This document shows positions 13,081-24,549 of a stretch of 64,000 bases of DNA, in pieces (the first letter of the stretch is position 1; each line of letters opens with the position of its first letter). The notes below the pieces were generated by a model. The model was given only the letters and a program-made list of their open reading frames with translations. It ran no database searches and had not been told where the DNA came from. The position numbers and the translations under genes are program-made. Source of the stretch: Cacajao melanocephalus. Taxonomy: Eukaryota > Chordata > Mammalia > Primates > Pitheciidae. Location of the stretch: positions 62,001 through 126,000 of the forward strand of contig CAUYLG010075613.1 of assembly GCA_963573385.1 (NCBI GenBank), in the 5' to 3' direction.

Positions 13081-15028
13081 CTTCCAGTACCACAGAGCTT
13101 GAGCAAGGGCCCCTGGTTGTGGAGGAGGAGGCAGCCAGGGAGGAAGGAAAGCACCTGCGGGGCTGGTCCTCAGCTCAGGGCTGTTCCTGAGCACATTTCC
13201 TCATACTCAGCGTCGAAGCTGATGCAGAAGCAGCCATCTGATTGGCCACAAGTGGTCAAAGTTTTTTTTTTTAAGTGTTGAGCAAATGTTTGATTAAATA
13301 ATTGATCTTCAGTATACTGATGTGCTTCATAATTAGTATCAGTCATAATTTGTATTTGAATCATTAGAAAACCTTCATTTTAGATTTAGATAATTAGAAA
13401 TTATCTAACTCCTAGAATCCATAAATGAATGTTAAAAATATTAAGTGGATTTTTTTCTTTCTTTGTCATTTCTGATTGGAAGATTCAGAACATAGAAAGC
13501 TGAAAAGAAACTAAAACTTCAGCCCCAACACAAAATGAGGCAGTGAGTTATGGAGAGAAGAATGACCACAGACTCATCTCAGTGCCTGACGTGGAAGGCA
13601 CTTGTACTGAATGAATGACTGGGTGAAAGTCAAGCTTACTGGTGAGGTCTGAATACTGTGTTTACTTCTGGGTATATGAGCAGTAGTTCTCTAAGTTGTA
13701 TGTTTTCATGATGCCGTAAATGATAGGCTTTTTACATTTTCTATTTACAGTATCTAAATTAATGTCTTTGTTATTAGGGGAGCCACACAGTTTTTCTAGA
13801 AACCAGTCTGTCTCCCATTTTCCATCGTGTGATTGGTTCTTACACCTGCAGTTCACCTGCTCTCTTCTGTTTTGCCCCTCCTCTCCTGCTCACCTACAGA
13901 AAGACTGAAAAGAATCTTTTTGCCAGTTTGTTTTTATATTTATACATTTGTTATTATTTTATCTTCTATTTGAAAAATGTTATTGTATATATGGATTGTT
14001 TTGAGTCTTTGTAATAGTTGGCACCTATTAAAAGTCACGGTTTCACAGAACTTACAACACTGACAGATGATGCTGAACCAATTTATTTCTGCATTTATTC
14101 TACTACTCGCTGACTGTTCACAGGTCAGCTGAGCCAGGCTCTTCTACGCAGAAATATGTACACCCACTCAGGATCAACATGCATCTCTTGTGGTCGCAGA
14201 AGCCTCTTTCGGCTGAAAGAAAGTCTGGGGGGGCAAACTGTGTTCTTGGAGCATGTCTGCCCAGCTGCCTGGGCAATGCCAAGGGGGCATGATCAGGGGG
14301 TGAGAACTGCCCGTGCAAGAGGCTGGACTGGAAGGAAGCAAGTTGAGATTTCTTTGCACAAACCACAGGGAGCTGACAGAAGCCAACCCAGCAGGCCCAT
14401 CATGCTTTGTGGTCTCCTGAGTGCCAGCAGAAGATTCTTTCTCTGTCACTCCAATTGTTCCCGTTTAACATGGCAGTCTAAAGCAGGCACAATTAGGCTT
14501 TTTCTTGACAAATCATTTATCCCAAGGCTTGACAGTTAGAAATCAGAGTGGCTCTGCTGCGCTCTTTAGGATCTGAGCCAGACAAGATGTTTAGAAAGAT
14601 AAAAGTAGAACAGTGGAAACCGTATACAAACAAACCAAAACCTTCCACAGTGGGGTCAACACTTACGTCATGTTTGATCAAAAAATTAAATGTCAGTCTT
14701 TGGTCATTGATTTACTGATGTGTTATCATTTTCAGTATACTGAATGAAAAATACCCTTAGAAGAATGGTAGAATCTTTGGCACGTACAACGTAAAAACAA
14801 TTAAGTGCCAAGAAGAAACCTCAAAAAAGTAAAGGGCTTGAGAAAAGTGGTGACTTGTCTCTCGTGGTGCATTTAGAGATGTTCAAATACCCTAGGCTCA
14901 ACAGAGTCCTTGAGCCACATGAATGCAACTGAACACTAATTTTCAATAACTGCATGTTTGTTTTCAACATTGTGCGGGAGATGCCTTTGTAAATCCTGGG
15001 CCCACTAGTGCTATTGATTTCTCTGTAG
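13081..15028. other. Unique non-coding DNA
   Basis: No gene is recognised. A 127-codon plus-strand ORF (14156-14539) overlaps antisense ORFs of 82 and 91 codons in a locally GC-richer patch; no domain is visible in any of them. The rest is AT-rich. Confidence 0.45.
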
Positions 15029-15037
15029 GAAATTCTG

Positions 15038-15611
15038 GGTTGGGCGCAATGGATCACGCCTATAATCCCAGAACATTGAGGCCAAAGTGTGCAGATCACT
15101 TGAGCCCAAGAGTTTAAGATTAGCCTGGGCAACATGATGAAAACACGTCTCTACAACAAATACAACAACAAAAAAATTAGCCAGGCGTGGGGAAGGGTGG
15201 TGCATGCCTGTAGTCCCAGCTACTCAGGAGGCTGCAGTGGGAGGATCACTTGAGCCTTCGAGGTGGAGGTTGCAGTGAGCCAAGATTGTGCCACTGTACT
15301 TCAGCCTATGTGACAGAGTGAGACCCTGTATCAAAAAACACAGAAAGGAAAGGAAAGGAAAGGAAAGGAAAGGAAAGGAAAGGAAAGGAAAGGAAAGGAA
15401 AGGAAAGGAAAGGAAAGGAAAGGAAAGGAAAGGAAAGAAGGAAAGGAAAGGAAGAGAGAGAGAGAGAGAGAAGGGAGGGAGGGAGGGAGGAAGGGAAGGG
15501 AAGCGGGGAAAGAAAAGCTGAAGGGGAGGAAAGGAAGGAAGGAAAGGAAGGAACGAAGGAAGGAAGAAAGAAAGGAAGGAAGGAAGGAAGAAAAGGGTAA
15601 AAAGAAAAAAA
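15038..15611 (+). mobile_element. Alu SINE with an expanded purine tail
   Basis: The Alu body runs from about 15038 to 15338 ('gggttgggcgcaatggatcacg' through 'cttcagcctatgtgacagagtg'). Flanking gaaattctg (15029-15037) and gaaattttg (15612-15620) look like its target-site duplication, with one change. That places the whole following purine tract (about 15343-15611) inside the Alu A-tail. The body is diverged and lies in forward orientation. Confidence 0.9.
15343..15602. repeat. (AAAGG)n microsatellite and purine tract
   Basis: About 19 near-perfect 5-bp units (ggaaa phase) run from 15343 to about 15437, followed by (ga)n, (ggga)n and (gaag)n blocks. Pyrimidines are almost absent for about 260 bases (single interruptions near 15503, 15518 and 15553). 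The tract opens long frames on both strands (for example KERKGKERKG-type peptides), which are composition artefacts. Confidence 0.97.
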
Positions 15612-15620
15612 GAAATTTTG

Positions 15621-16424
15621 ACAATAATAAATACCTGCCATATAATGCTGGCTGGTTTTTCATAAGTTCTATTTGGATCTACTTTATGGTTTTCAAAATA
15701 TTTCTTAAAATGACAGCTTTCAGTGTAGTTTTAGATTTTGTTTTTTGCAAGAAGACTCTGGAACGCCCATAATCTTACACATCATCTTGTTTCTACATTG
15801 AGCATACGTCTTTCCAGACCTCCATACGAGGCTTGGGGCCTTTGCCCTGACCCACCATGTAAAGTCTGGCTGCAACACTGGGTATAAGTGAAAAGGGACA
15901 GCTGTGCTTAGAGAAGAGGCCACTCTTGGGCACTGAAGTCCTTTGACCAGGCCCCGAAGAAGAGGAGGGTCCTGTTCTCACGGAGGGCTGGGATCGGGGG
16001 CAGACTCACGGTTTCCTTTTACACCTGTGTATTGGGCATTTATGATGTGCCGGTAGTGCTCGGTGAGGTGCTTGGATTCATCAGCAGATACTGAAGGCAA
16101 GGACGCCTGCCCAGGCAGCATTCATTTACATATAAAAGAAATTCAGACTGTGGTCAATACCCGTCTCAGGGATACATACAGTGTATCAGGATTAAGGGAA
16201 AAAGTAAGCATATGTGCTTGTGTCTTTTCTGTCCATTTCTCACTTGATGGAAGACTCTTTCTCTACCCCCCAGCCAGACTCACTTCCCACTGTGTTGGAA
16301 AACTCAGGAAACCCTCTACAGCATGAGGGACAGCATGTCATATTTTACATCAGATGAGACACTAGAGTCTGCTCAGTTTTGAACCACAAATTCAAAATAC
16401 AACTTCACTGTTTTAAATTTAAAA
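15621..16424. other. Unique non-coding DNA
   Basis: A weak MIR/LINE2-like phrase lies at about 16028-16075 ('gggcatttatgatgtgccgg'). No gene is recognised. Confidence 0.4.
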
Positions 16425-16426
16425 AT

Positions 16427-16716
16427 GAGCAGTGGCTCACGCCTGTAATCCCAGCACTTTGGGAGGCCGAGGTGGGTGGATTATGAGATCAGGAGTTTAA
16501 GTTCAGCCTGGTCATCATAGTGAAACCCTGTCTCTACTAAAAATACAAAAATTAGCTGGGTGTGGTGGCACACACCGGTAATCCCAGCTACTCAGGAGGC
16601 TGAGGCAGGACAATAACTTCAACCTGAGAGGCAGAGGTTGCAGTGAGCGGAGACCGCCATTGCACTCTAGCCTGGGTGAGAGTGAGATCTGTCTCAAAAA
16701 CAAACAAACAAAAAAC
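16427..16716 (+). mobile_element. Alu SINE, slightly 5'-truncated
   Basis: Begins within the first bases of Alu (gagcagtggctcacgcctg) and runs through both arms to 'ctctagcctgggtgagagtgag' and a caaacaaaca tail. It is better preserved than the other forward copies. A minus-strand ORF (16515-16751) is an Alu translation and not a gene. Confidence 0.95.
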
Positions 16717-16719
16717 CGA

Positions 16720-17165
16720 GATTGTGTTTGATCTGCTCCATCACAGAACATCCTGAGAAGATGGCAGGGGGCCGTGGTCAGGAAGGCCTCTTTCTTCCTG
16801 GGGAACTGGGGGTCAGTGAGGTCTTTTCTCTGGATGTTGGTTTACTACACTGTAACATACATTTATTCAAAGAGAGACCAATGCCTTAGGAAGAAGTGTG
16901 TTTCCTAGTGATACGTATCATTTGGAATACACATCTCTCAGTGAATAACTTCAGTTGTTAATTCAATTAGGAGGAGTGGGTTTGGTTCTATCTAAGCAGT
17001 TCTAAACTCAGATGAACTTTTCACTTTGTATTATTATAGTGTCAATTTCTCTATATATTTATTTTTGAACTTTTCTTACTGCCAAGGTGCAACTTTAGAT
17101 TTTTAGAAAAATATAGATAAAACGCCAGCAACTTTGAAGTTGGACACAGTTGTACTGAGAGTGAA
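16720..17165. other. Unique non-coding DNA
   Basis: AT-rich sequence between an Alu and the 17.2-kb ORF. No feature is recognised. Confidence 0.4.
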
Positions 17166-17840
17166 ATGTCCAGCCTTGCCTTGTTTCCTGTTGGCATTTG
17201 CTCTCTGCTCAATCCTAACTCTGATGGATGTTTCTGGTTTTGTTCTCTTTATGCTGGGCTTCCACATGCCTGTGACACATTATCCAGGGTTCTGTGCCCA
17301 GGCGTGATTAAGCCAAGGGTACCTGGTTGTAGAGGATCGGCAAGTGTATTCACAGGAGCTTCTGCTCATCACCATTTGGCCAGCACTGACGGGTGGGCAT
17401 GCGTTTCCCGACAGCAAGCCCAGTGGCTGTTTCCCACAGGGATCCAGCTACCCACACAGCCCCCGAGCACTGGACAATGGCTCAGACTCTTAGGGACAGT
17501 TCAGGGCAACGTGCTGCCTCCTCAGGGCCATTGTTGTGAGGTCCTGGAGAAAAGTCTGGCCCTCCTCTGGCTGGCCCAAATGGACCCAGCTTTCAGAAGG
17601 TGCATGGCTGGGGGACAGTGCCACCCCATGAGCATGCTGCAGGTCTTTCCCAGAGTGGCAGGACCCCTGTCAGAGCCTGGTAGCTCAGGCTCCATCTTCC
17701 AGTCCACTGCAGGGGGGCATTGTGGGGAAGCCCCTGCTTCCCACTCTCCATCTGCCTTAGACCAGGGTCCTGGCTCCACCATCCCTGCCCTCAGCTCCAT
17801 CAATTCATGCCCTGTGAAGTCACAGGTGGCTAGTTCTTAA
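17166..17840 (+). other. Unassigned 224-codon open reading frame
   Basis: The longest ORF here that is neither an Alu nor a simple repeat. It runs from an ATG at 17166 (G at -3, T at +4, so only a fair start context) to a stop at 17838-17840. The predicted protein is rich in Ser, Pro, Gly and Cys, with no clear hydrophobic signal, transmembrane segment or domain that I know. The stretch is GC-richer than its flanks. I see no polyadenylation signal close downstream, and the AT-rich DNA upstream has no convincing promoter. It could be chance, an exapted frame, or the relic of an old retroelement internal region that I do not recognise. Confidence 0.15.
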
Positions 17841-20340
17841 CCATGTCTGATTTTGTGCTGTTTACATTCCCCTCTACATACACCTGTGGATGAGTTTATT
17901 CACTTCCCACATGTTGGGGACAAATGAAAATGAAACGCAGTCACAAGAGCAGCAGTTCCATGCCTATTTCTTCATGAGCAAATGTGTCGCCAGCGTAATG
18001 TTACTTAAATGACAATAATTAAACACTGCTTTGTTTAAGTCTCACATCCTGCCTTAATCAGAGAAAAAAAAATCTCTAATCCAAACTGTTAGCTGGGTTG
18101 GCCTGTCCCTGGCGTGAAATAAGATGCACCAAAGTGAAGATCAATTTCATTACTGGCTTAGAATCAAAGCCTAATACTGAAGAAGACAAACTCTAAATCA
18201 GTTTGTTTCTTCAGAGTGTAAAAAGAGGTCATTTCACACATGTGTTAACTGGGAATTAATGGTATGCAGGATGACAGAATGCAATTGTATCTTCAATAAT
18301 GCTCATTAATAAGATAGTTAACTGGGAGAACATGTCATCATATCCTTCTGTTTTTCCTTTGACATATTATTTTTCCCTGCTTAGAAAAAAGGGCACCAGG
18401 CTGGTATGCCCAGGAGGCTTAGTTGTGCTAACGGACAGTGAAGACTCTGGCACATGCCTCAAGGGCTTGGTCTCCGTCTTAGCCATGCCATTTTGCAGCC
18501 CCATCCCCTTTCCACGGCTGGTGAGGCTGATTTTTAGTAAAAGCCAGGCCCACACTCAGCCGGTGTCTGGGCACTCTGCTCACGCCTGGGGGCAGGCAAC
18601 TTTCCTGCCATGAGAAACTAGGCTTTGCTGTCAGTGTTTTCTCATAGAAAATGCATGACTGTGTTTAGTGTGAGGAAGAATGTGTTTATGAAAGGAGAAG
18701 GCTAGAGCCCCCGTCTGAGTGTGTGTTGCCGAGCGAGTCCTGGCAGAGTCATCAGATCTCAGCTTTTGAGTGGTAACAAAGACTTCAGATTTAAAGCAGG
18801 TGAAACTGTGCGCCTCCAGGATCTGTAATGCTTGCCTCCACATTTGTTTTCTTCCCTTTTATCAATGGATGTGAGTGGATTTTTAAAAATAATGTTTCTC
18901 ATGTTGAATTTCGGCCAGCGAGCCTCAAAGCCCTTGTGCACAGGGTAAGAACAGGGGTCACTCCTTTGAGACTCAATGTGTAAGAAAGAAAATTAGTAAA
19001 AAGGAAAGCCAGGCTCTGTTTGTGGAGATTACAATAAGGACAGTATCTTTTTACAAAAAAAAAAAAAGGACAGCCCAGAAGAGTGAAAAAGACTTGGAGA
19101 AGAAAGAAAACATGCGATCCCCCAGAGGACGGGAACTGACTGAAACTTTAGGAAGAGAACGGTAGCATTGTTCTGTGCTTGCTGCAGAGGAGCCAGAAGG
19201 GAACCTCGGGTGCGCTGTGCACGGCAGGAAGGCATACAGCAGGCGCACCGCCAGGCCTCAGAGTTTTTCCACTATATCTTGCAAAGTTTATTCTTGCATG
19301 CGTCAGGGGCATTTTAATTCAGCATCATAATCCGGGAAGAAGTAGGGCTGCCTGGGAAAATTAGGTGAGCAAAGCTGCTTTATCTTGATTTTAGTCATTC
19401 TCCTAAACTTTTTGCACCCACTTTCCACTCAGGAAGCAGAAGTTTAATCGGAAGTCCAGAACAGAATTTCTGTATTTCACAGGAAAAGGTCCCACATCCC
19501 AGCACTTTAGACACCGTGTGTTTCTGAAAAGGAAAGCAAGCACAGTGGACACAGGGGTGAGCCTGGCCCGGCCTGAACTGCTTCCACAGCTCCCTGCACT
19601 TACGAATAGCCTTACCAGGCACAGAAAGAGCAGAGAGGAGCTACGTGGCGAGATGGAGCTTCAAAACTCCATTAAGGTGGCGGCTAGGCTCTCGGGGCAC
19701 CTGCCTAGTACAGGTCACACCTGGCTTGTTTCTCAGGTCACTGGTCATTGAGAAACAGAGGATTTGGGGACCACTGAGAAAAAGAAGATTTGGAGACCCC
19801 TCAGAATAACTGAGGGGCCTATAGGCGTTGAAGATCTGATGATTCTAGAAGGTGGGACTTAGCACTTTATAGTTTTCCATAGTGAAAGCTCAAGGTAAAG
19901 AATCACTCTGGTCCTTGGAGTAGGTGATGACTGAAGGCAAGAACTGAAGAGACCAAGTGACCGTGTCGTAGCACAGTATGGCAGGCACAAGGGCATGTGG
20001 AATGGACCGGCTACTTAGAACTGTGCTGGGCACTTAGAAAGATCAGTCATAAGCTTAGAGTCTTAAGTCTGTGCCTCGAAGCAGCTTCAGAATTATGGGC
20101 TTTGCACCTTTGTGCTAACGGATACCTTATTTGCATGCTGCATCAGGGCTGAGTAATCTAAGAACAAGCTCAAAGTTTGAACCTGCAGGTTTACAAATGA
20201 CAAGGCTGGTTGACTTCACAACCTCTTCAGGGATTTTGTGTGAGAGTTGGAGCTTTACCAAGAAGGAAGAGTGCACTGAGCATTGTGATGGGGACCTTCA
20301 AGAGGAATCAGATGACACAGGCTATGCAGAACCCTAAACC
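17841..20340. other. Unique non-coding DNA
   Basis: No interspersed repeat is confidently recognised. An A run lies at about 19057-19068. The stretch at about 19100-19260 has several CpGs (cctcgggtgcgctgtgcac and gcgcaccgcc). Short ORFs on both strands show no domain. Confidence 0.45.
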
Positions 20341-22828
20341 TCTCAGCTGGTTCCAGTTTCCACCTGACAAGTTATAATTAATTATAAACAGCAGAATCCA
20401 CTTCAGCTACCTTGATCAAAAAAACAGCATTTATTGAAGATTATTAGACCCCTGGGAAGTCCATACTATCCACTGCTTCTGGCTTTCAACATAACTCTTA
20501 CCAATGATGTGTGACCCCAGAACCTCCACCACTGCTGCTCCCTAAATGTAACTTGCCTCCCCTGCCTCCTCCACAAAGGTGGGTCTCACCTGGGGCCTGC
20601 TTTCTCAAGAGGCTATCTTCCATACCGCAGTCTCCACAGCTCAGCTCACTGCAAACTTTTATCATAGGCTGTGCTTCAGTGCAAGACTGCTTAGGAGAGC
20701 AAGGTCCTAACTCTTCTCTGGGGAGGTGGACACATGATGTGAGAAAATCCCCAAATGGTTGATCAAAAGATGCTGGGCAGCCATGAAGCAAGGTGATGAG
20801 ATATCAGCATAGTGCTTGAATCATTGGCCCAATTGTACCTACTTTACCTATTTTAAGGTTAGATTTGACATTAGAAGGCATAGTTTTCCTCCTTCAAAAT
20901 AAGTAATAGTAATTTTCCTGATGCATAAATTATCCAGAGATGTGGCCTCGGGAAACCCTTTGATGAAGAAGGGCTATTTGTAATAGGTGAACATGGAAGA
21001 CTTGAGATGTGACTGCCAAGCACCTTGTGTTGGGCCCAGGGGTGTTCCAGGCAGTTTCAGGGTTGGTGACTTGTGCTTCATTAGCTTTCATTTGAATATC
21101 ACAACTGTCTTGTGAATCCCACAAAACCAGATGCTGCTTTTCTTGCTTACAAATGGCAAGGCAGAGTCTTATAAGAGTGGCTCACGTAGGGCCCCAAAGG
21201 TAGTGAGAAACAGAGACTTACAGAACCCAAGTCCCTCGTCTCACCTCCCTAAGTCTTGCTCCATGACATCTCATGTCTCCAGCACACTTCACACCTTTCT
21301 GAGCATCATCCTCATTGTCATCCTCATCAAACACCCCTTGCTCTGTGCATGCAGGGAGCTCTTTCAGGTGCTCAGCGTGGCACACCAATTATGGGTCAAG
21401 ATCATAACAAAGAGATGTTTTGTTCCAGATTTATGGCCATATTCCTTCAGCTCTTTGTATTGATAGAACTCTTCCCTTTATAAACACTTTCACGTACTTT
21501 TCTTTCCTGCAGGACCATGCTGAGCTTTCATAATCCATCTCATTAGAGATTAGGCATATGTTTCTGAATCTCCCTCAGGAGTTTACAAGCTGATGGCAGA
21601 TGTGCTACTTGTCTCTGTTACACTTGTCCCCACACCTGTCCTTCTGGAGAGCAGCATGCTTGTCCTCAGATCCCAACCCAGGCTCTGAGATATTTCTGCC
21701 CAGTTGTCTTGCCCTGCAATGTTCCTGGTCTTGTTTAGTTTGGAGTCAAGATTGTCTTCCCAGTAAGTCTGTTATCTTCTAATCAGATCAAGGCTAGCCA
21801 CTCTTCCACAGTTCTAGCAACTCCATTCTTGTCTGTCTTCTGGTTGAGGCAGATGATACCTTCACCAAATGACTAAAGTTGGTGACATCCAGAGGATAGA
21901 GTATTGCTGGGAATTAAGAAAGGTCTTCAAGGTCACAATGTCATCCATGGTATTTTGATTGAGAACTGTAGGTTCCTTGCCAATTTTACATTTGGACAAC
22001 TGAGAAAAGCGTCAAGTTATTTAGCAGTGATGAGGATGCCCTGGGGAGCTTTACATATAAACCTGGAATGACATTTAGTTAAATAAATGTCAACATGCTG
22101 GGCCAGCTCTTGCTCTATAGACAAATACAGAGCAGAAGAATATGTCAAGGTGGAAATAATCCTTATGAAAGAGGGTGGGTTGAAGTATCACATTAGTGCC
22201 AAGACTGCAGCCTAGCCTCCCTTTGACAGCTGCTTTCATCCAACCGCTACCACACTTTCTATTTCTATTCAAAAAACGAGAGCAAAAGACCTTCATTGAA
22301 TACCAGGAGCTTAGTCATCATGGAAGTGAGACCTGGCTCCCATATATGGCTGGGTGAATTCATAGAACCTCAAGATGGGGCTCAACTTCTGGGGTGTTCA
22401 CAGAGGATCAGAAAGGGGGAACAGTCCCCAGTGACTGTGAAGCTGTGCTGGGTAGAGGATGATTTAGGCTCACAGTGAGGCATGTTTATCTTTTTGTTCT
22501 CTGATTTCACATTGTTCCTACTTCTGTAGGGAACAGCTGCATGATAGCAACTGGTGTGGACATTTGGCATTGTCAGTGAGTCTCATATGAATTGTGTAAA
22601 CAGATCCTGTCATTCCTACTTCATCATCATTAATCTTATGATGACCATCTCTATACCTCTATCTTTATCTCTATGTCTGTATCTATATCTAGTCTCTAGA
22701 ATGTCAGGTACTTTGAGCTACTTGCGAGCAATGTCACAAATTGTATACAGTCAAATAGAGACATCATAAGCACTGCTATGTAGAGAGCAATGATGTATCT
22801 TCATGATGTTCTCTTGTTTCTTTCTTGG
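20341..22828. other. Mostly unique DNA with a weak MIR-like trace
   Basis: At about 21095-21250 the order 'ttgtgaatcccacaaaaccaga', 'acaaatggcaaggcagag' and 'cagaacccaagtccc' is compatible with a decayed MIR. The start at about 20410 ('aacagcatttattgaagatt') could be an old repeat end. A tatctcta-type degenerate repeat lies at 22645-22695. No gene is recognised. Confidence 0.35.
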
Positions 22829-23210
22829 TGTATCAGTCAGCTCGGGCTGCATAACAAAATACTACAGACTGAGCGACTTAATCAACAAAAATTTATTGTC
22901 TCACATTTCTGCATACTGGAAGTCCAAGATAATGTTGCAGCCAATTGGGTTTCTGGTGGGGTCCTGATTCCCGGCTTGCAAATGGCTACCTTTTCCCTGG
23001 ATGAAAGAACATGGCCTTTCCTCTACAAATACTTGTCAAGAGAGGAAGCTGTATGGTGTCCCTTTAAGGACACTCAGTGCTATCATATCAGGGCCCTAAT
23101 GTTATGAGCTAATTTAACTTTAATTACATTTTAATGCAAATACAACTACATGGGGGATTTAGGGCTCAAGGTACGAATTTTGGAAGAACTCAAACATTCA
23201 GACTGTAAGA
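22829..23210 (-). mobile_element. MLT1-type MaLR LTR, antisense
   Basis: Reads on the plus strand as an inverted LTR: 'tgtatcagtcagctcgggctgc', 'ataacaaaatactacagactg', 'aacaaaaatttattgtctcaca', 'ggaagtccaagataat', then 'agggccctaatgttatgag' and 'aattttggaagaactcaaa'. Alignment is possible along its full length. It is old and solitary. A plus-strand ORF of 105 codons inside it is not a gene. Confidence 0.85.
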
Positions 23211-24071
23211 CTTGGGCTAAGTCTGAAGGATACTGAAGTTCCATAGCAGCTGGCAATGTACTTTGCTGAGGGAAGCTTAGACCTCTGTTGATTAAGTCAA
23301 TTTTGTGGCTCATTTCCCCAGCAATAATGTGGGGAAATCTTTTCCCTCAGAGAAAGATAATGGGGTTGCCCTTGGAAGCAGGAAAGGGGAAGACATGGAA
23401 GTTGTGGGAAACAGACAAGAGCCAAGAGCTAGACTTGGAAATTCCGCTCATGGAATCAGGCAGTGTCTGCATGGACCAGGCCTACGCTGGGCGAGGAGCC
23501 CCCTCCTGGCATCCTGCAGGGCTCTCAGTGGTGCCAGTAGGCAGGGGCTGTGACCACTCCTAACTGGCCCTTGGATTTCTAGGGCAGCCTCTCAGGAGAC
23601 CATGACCATTCCCACGGAACTGAGCTCCAAGTTTTTAAACTGCTGAGTTTTCTAGTCACAGATACATGACCTCATCATACCTCAAACCTTATAAATCAGG
23701 ATACATTGGTTAGATCTACCTCTAAACAAAGATCGTGTTGACCAAAACCCAGTACGTGCATAGTTAATCTAAATCCATTGTTATTAAAGTTTGAATCAAA
23801 TAAAATTTATTACAGTAGGACACTAGAGAAAAACATCACGTCAAAAATTCATATGGACCAAAACATTAAAATATTGACTTGTACATGAAGTCAGATTTAA
23901 AATACTTGTTCTTATGTTAAGAAGATCATTATGAATGCATTTTTTTTCTTTTTGCTGGAATCTATTAAAATATTGATATAATTATTTTGAGTTATTTGAA
24001 TAAAATACTACATGAAGATGATATGGGAGGTGATATTTTAAAACTTCTACCATGTAACTTTTGAGAAAGTG
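23211..24071. other. Unique non-coding DNA
   Basis: Two overlapping plus-strand ORFs (23288-23563 and 23305-23553) have no recognisable domain. From about 23650 the DNA is AT-rich up to the ERV-L 5' LTR. Confidence 0.45.
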
Positions 24072-24526
24072 TGATGGTTAATGCTGGGTGTTAACTTGAT
24101 TGGATTGAGGGATACAAAGTATCAGTCCTGGGTGTGTCTGTGTGGCTGTTGCCAAAGGAGATTAACATTTGAGCCAGGGGGCTGGGGAAGGCAGACCCAC
24201 CCTTAATCTAGTGGGCACAGTCTAATCAGCATCCAGTGAATATAAAGTAGGCAGGAAAACATGAAAAAGAGGGACAGGCCTACATCTTTCTCTCCTGCTG
24301 GATGCTTCCTGCCCTTGAATGTTGGACTCCAAGTTCTTCAGTTCCGGGACTCTGACTGGCTCTCCTTGATCCTCCGCCTACAGACAGCCTGTTGTGGAGC
24401 ATGATGATGATGTAAGTTAATGACCTTAATAAACTTCCTTTTATACATATATAAAAATATATGCAATATATATTTATAGATATATTCTATTAGTTCTGTC
24501 TTTCTAAGATAACCCTGACTAATACA
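24072..24526 (+). mobile_element. MLT2-type 5' LTR of the ERV-L copy
   Basis: Begins TGATGGTTAATGCTGGGTGT and ends 'aaccctgactaataca'. Internal landmarks are 'gggtgtgtctgtgtggctgt', 'agattaacatttgagcc' and 'tagttctgtctttctaaga'. An AT-rich stretch (about 24440-24490) near the 3' end has tatata-type DNA and a polyadenylation-like aataaa (24428-24433). Its ends are the usual TG...CA. Confidence 0.87.
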
Positions 24527-24530
24527 GATT

Positions 24531-24547
24531 TGGGTACCAGGAGTGGT
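24531..24547 (+). other. Retroviral primer-binding site (tRNA-Leu type)
   Basis: Four bases after the LTR end, tgggtaccaggagtggt nearly matches the complement of a tRNA-Leu 3' end, the primer that gives ERV-L its name. One base differs near the start. It is not itself a tRNA gene. Confidence 0.85.
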
Positions 24548-24549
24548 TC

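Noticed and set aside
15343..15437. Identity with the RFC1 ataxia repeat
   Set aside because: The setting (a pentanucleotide in an Alu tail) is similar, but the reference motif, flanks and locus could not be matched from sequence alone.
15288..15663. Lys/Gly/Arg-rich and Ser/Phe/Pro/Leu-rich ORFs
   Set aside because: Translations of the purine pentanucleotide tract; no gene signal.
24531..24547. Possible tRNA gene piece
   Set aside because: It matches only a tRNA-Leu 3' end complement and sits right after an LTR, so it is a primer-binding site.
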